Part shown: positions 6,448 to 6,514 of the stretch, one piece after another
How positions within the stretch are numbered: the first letter of the stretch is position 1
Layout of the letters: every line of letters begins with the position of its first letter
Assembly (NCBI GenBank): GCA_017559685.1
Contig: JAFYQY010000118.1
Span: 1-6,514, forward strand
Direction: 5' to 3'
Source of the DNA: Alistipes sp.
GTDB taxonomy: Bacteria; Bacteroidota; Bacteroidia; Bacteroidales; Rikenellaceae
DNA: 6,514 nucleotides
The notes under the pieces: generated by a model
Seen by the model: the letters and a program-made list of their open reading frames with translations, nothing else
What the model was told of the DNA's origin: nothing
Databases searched by the model: none
Position numbers and translations under genes: made by a program

Positions 6448-6514
6448 AAGTTGGAGGAGATTAACAAAGGACAAAAACCTCTTTCTAACTACCTCATAAA
6501 AACTAAAAAGCGCC
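6448..6514. other. Intergenic end of window, no gene seen
   Basis: These last 67 bases hold no start codon leading an open frame and no TAnnTTTG box. The A-rich final stretch resembles a Bacteroidetes 5' leader, so a rightward gene may start just beyond the window; this is a guess. Confidence 0.3.

Overview
The window looks like chromosomal DNA of a gut-type Bacteroidales bacterium. The evidence is a TAnnTTTG -7 promoter box on each side of the divergent intergenic region, A/T-rich leaders without Shine-Dalgarno sequences, a probable Bacteroidetes-specific DUF3078 outer-membrane protein, a BspA-like leucine-rich-repeat protein, and Fhs and TnaA sequences that resemble Bacteroides homologues as I remember them. 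Frequent GAG, CTC and TCG codons would suit a Rikenellaceae/Alistipes-like member, but genus cannot be settled here.

Layout: a leftward, 3'-truncated gene for a secreted beta-barrel protein (1-619) diverges from fhs (741-2411, formate-tetrahydrofolate ligase). The intergenic region between them holds two -7 boxes that form a perfect 10-bp inverted repeat. Immediately after fhs is a 128-nt nested imperfect palindrome (2412-2539), called R1 here. Then come three rightward genes: nfo (2598-3443, endonuclease IV), a membrane-anchored LRR_5/BspA-like protein (3463-4884, 19 bp after nfo) and tnaA (4931-6307, tryptophanase, 46 bp further on). A second copy of the palindrome family, R2, starts inside the tnaA stop codon and runs to about 6447. 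The last 67 bases hold no recognisable gene and are probably the leader of the next one.

The genes do not form one pathway. Fhs charges tetrahydrofolate with formate, Nfo repairs abasic and oxidised DNA sites, the LRR protein probably faces the periplasm, and TnaA breaks tryptophan into indole, pyruvate and ammonia. The tight nfo-LRR spacing suggests co-transcription, and tnaA may join that unit because no promoter box is visible just before it.

The most interesting non-coding signal is the R1/R2 pair. Their 28-nt hairpin core is nearly identical (26/28), while the flanking stem has changed completely between copies and still pairs perfectly. They also share a 19-nt tail. This is the pattern of a dispersed structured repeat (REP/MITE-like or an RNA 3'-end element). 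No CRISPR, tRNA, rRNA or defence system was seen.
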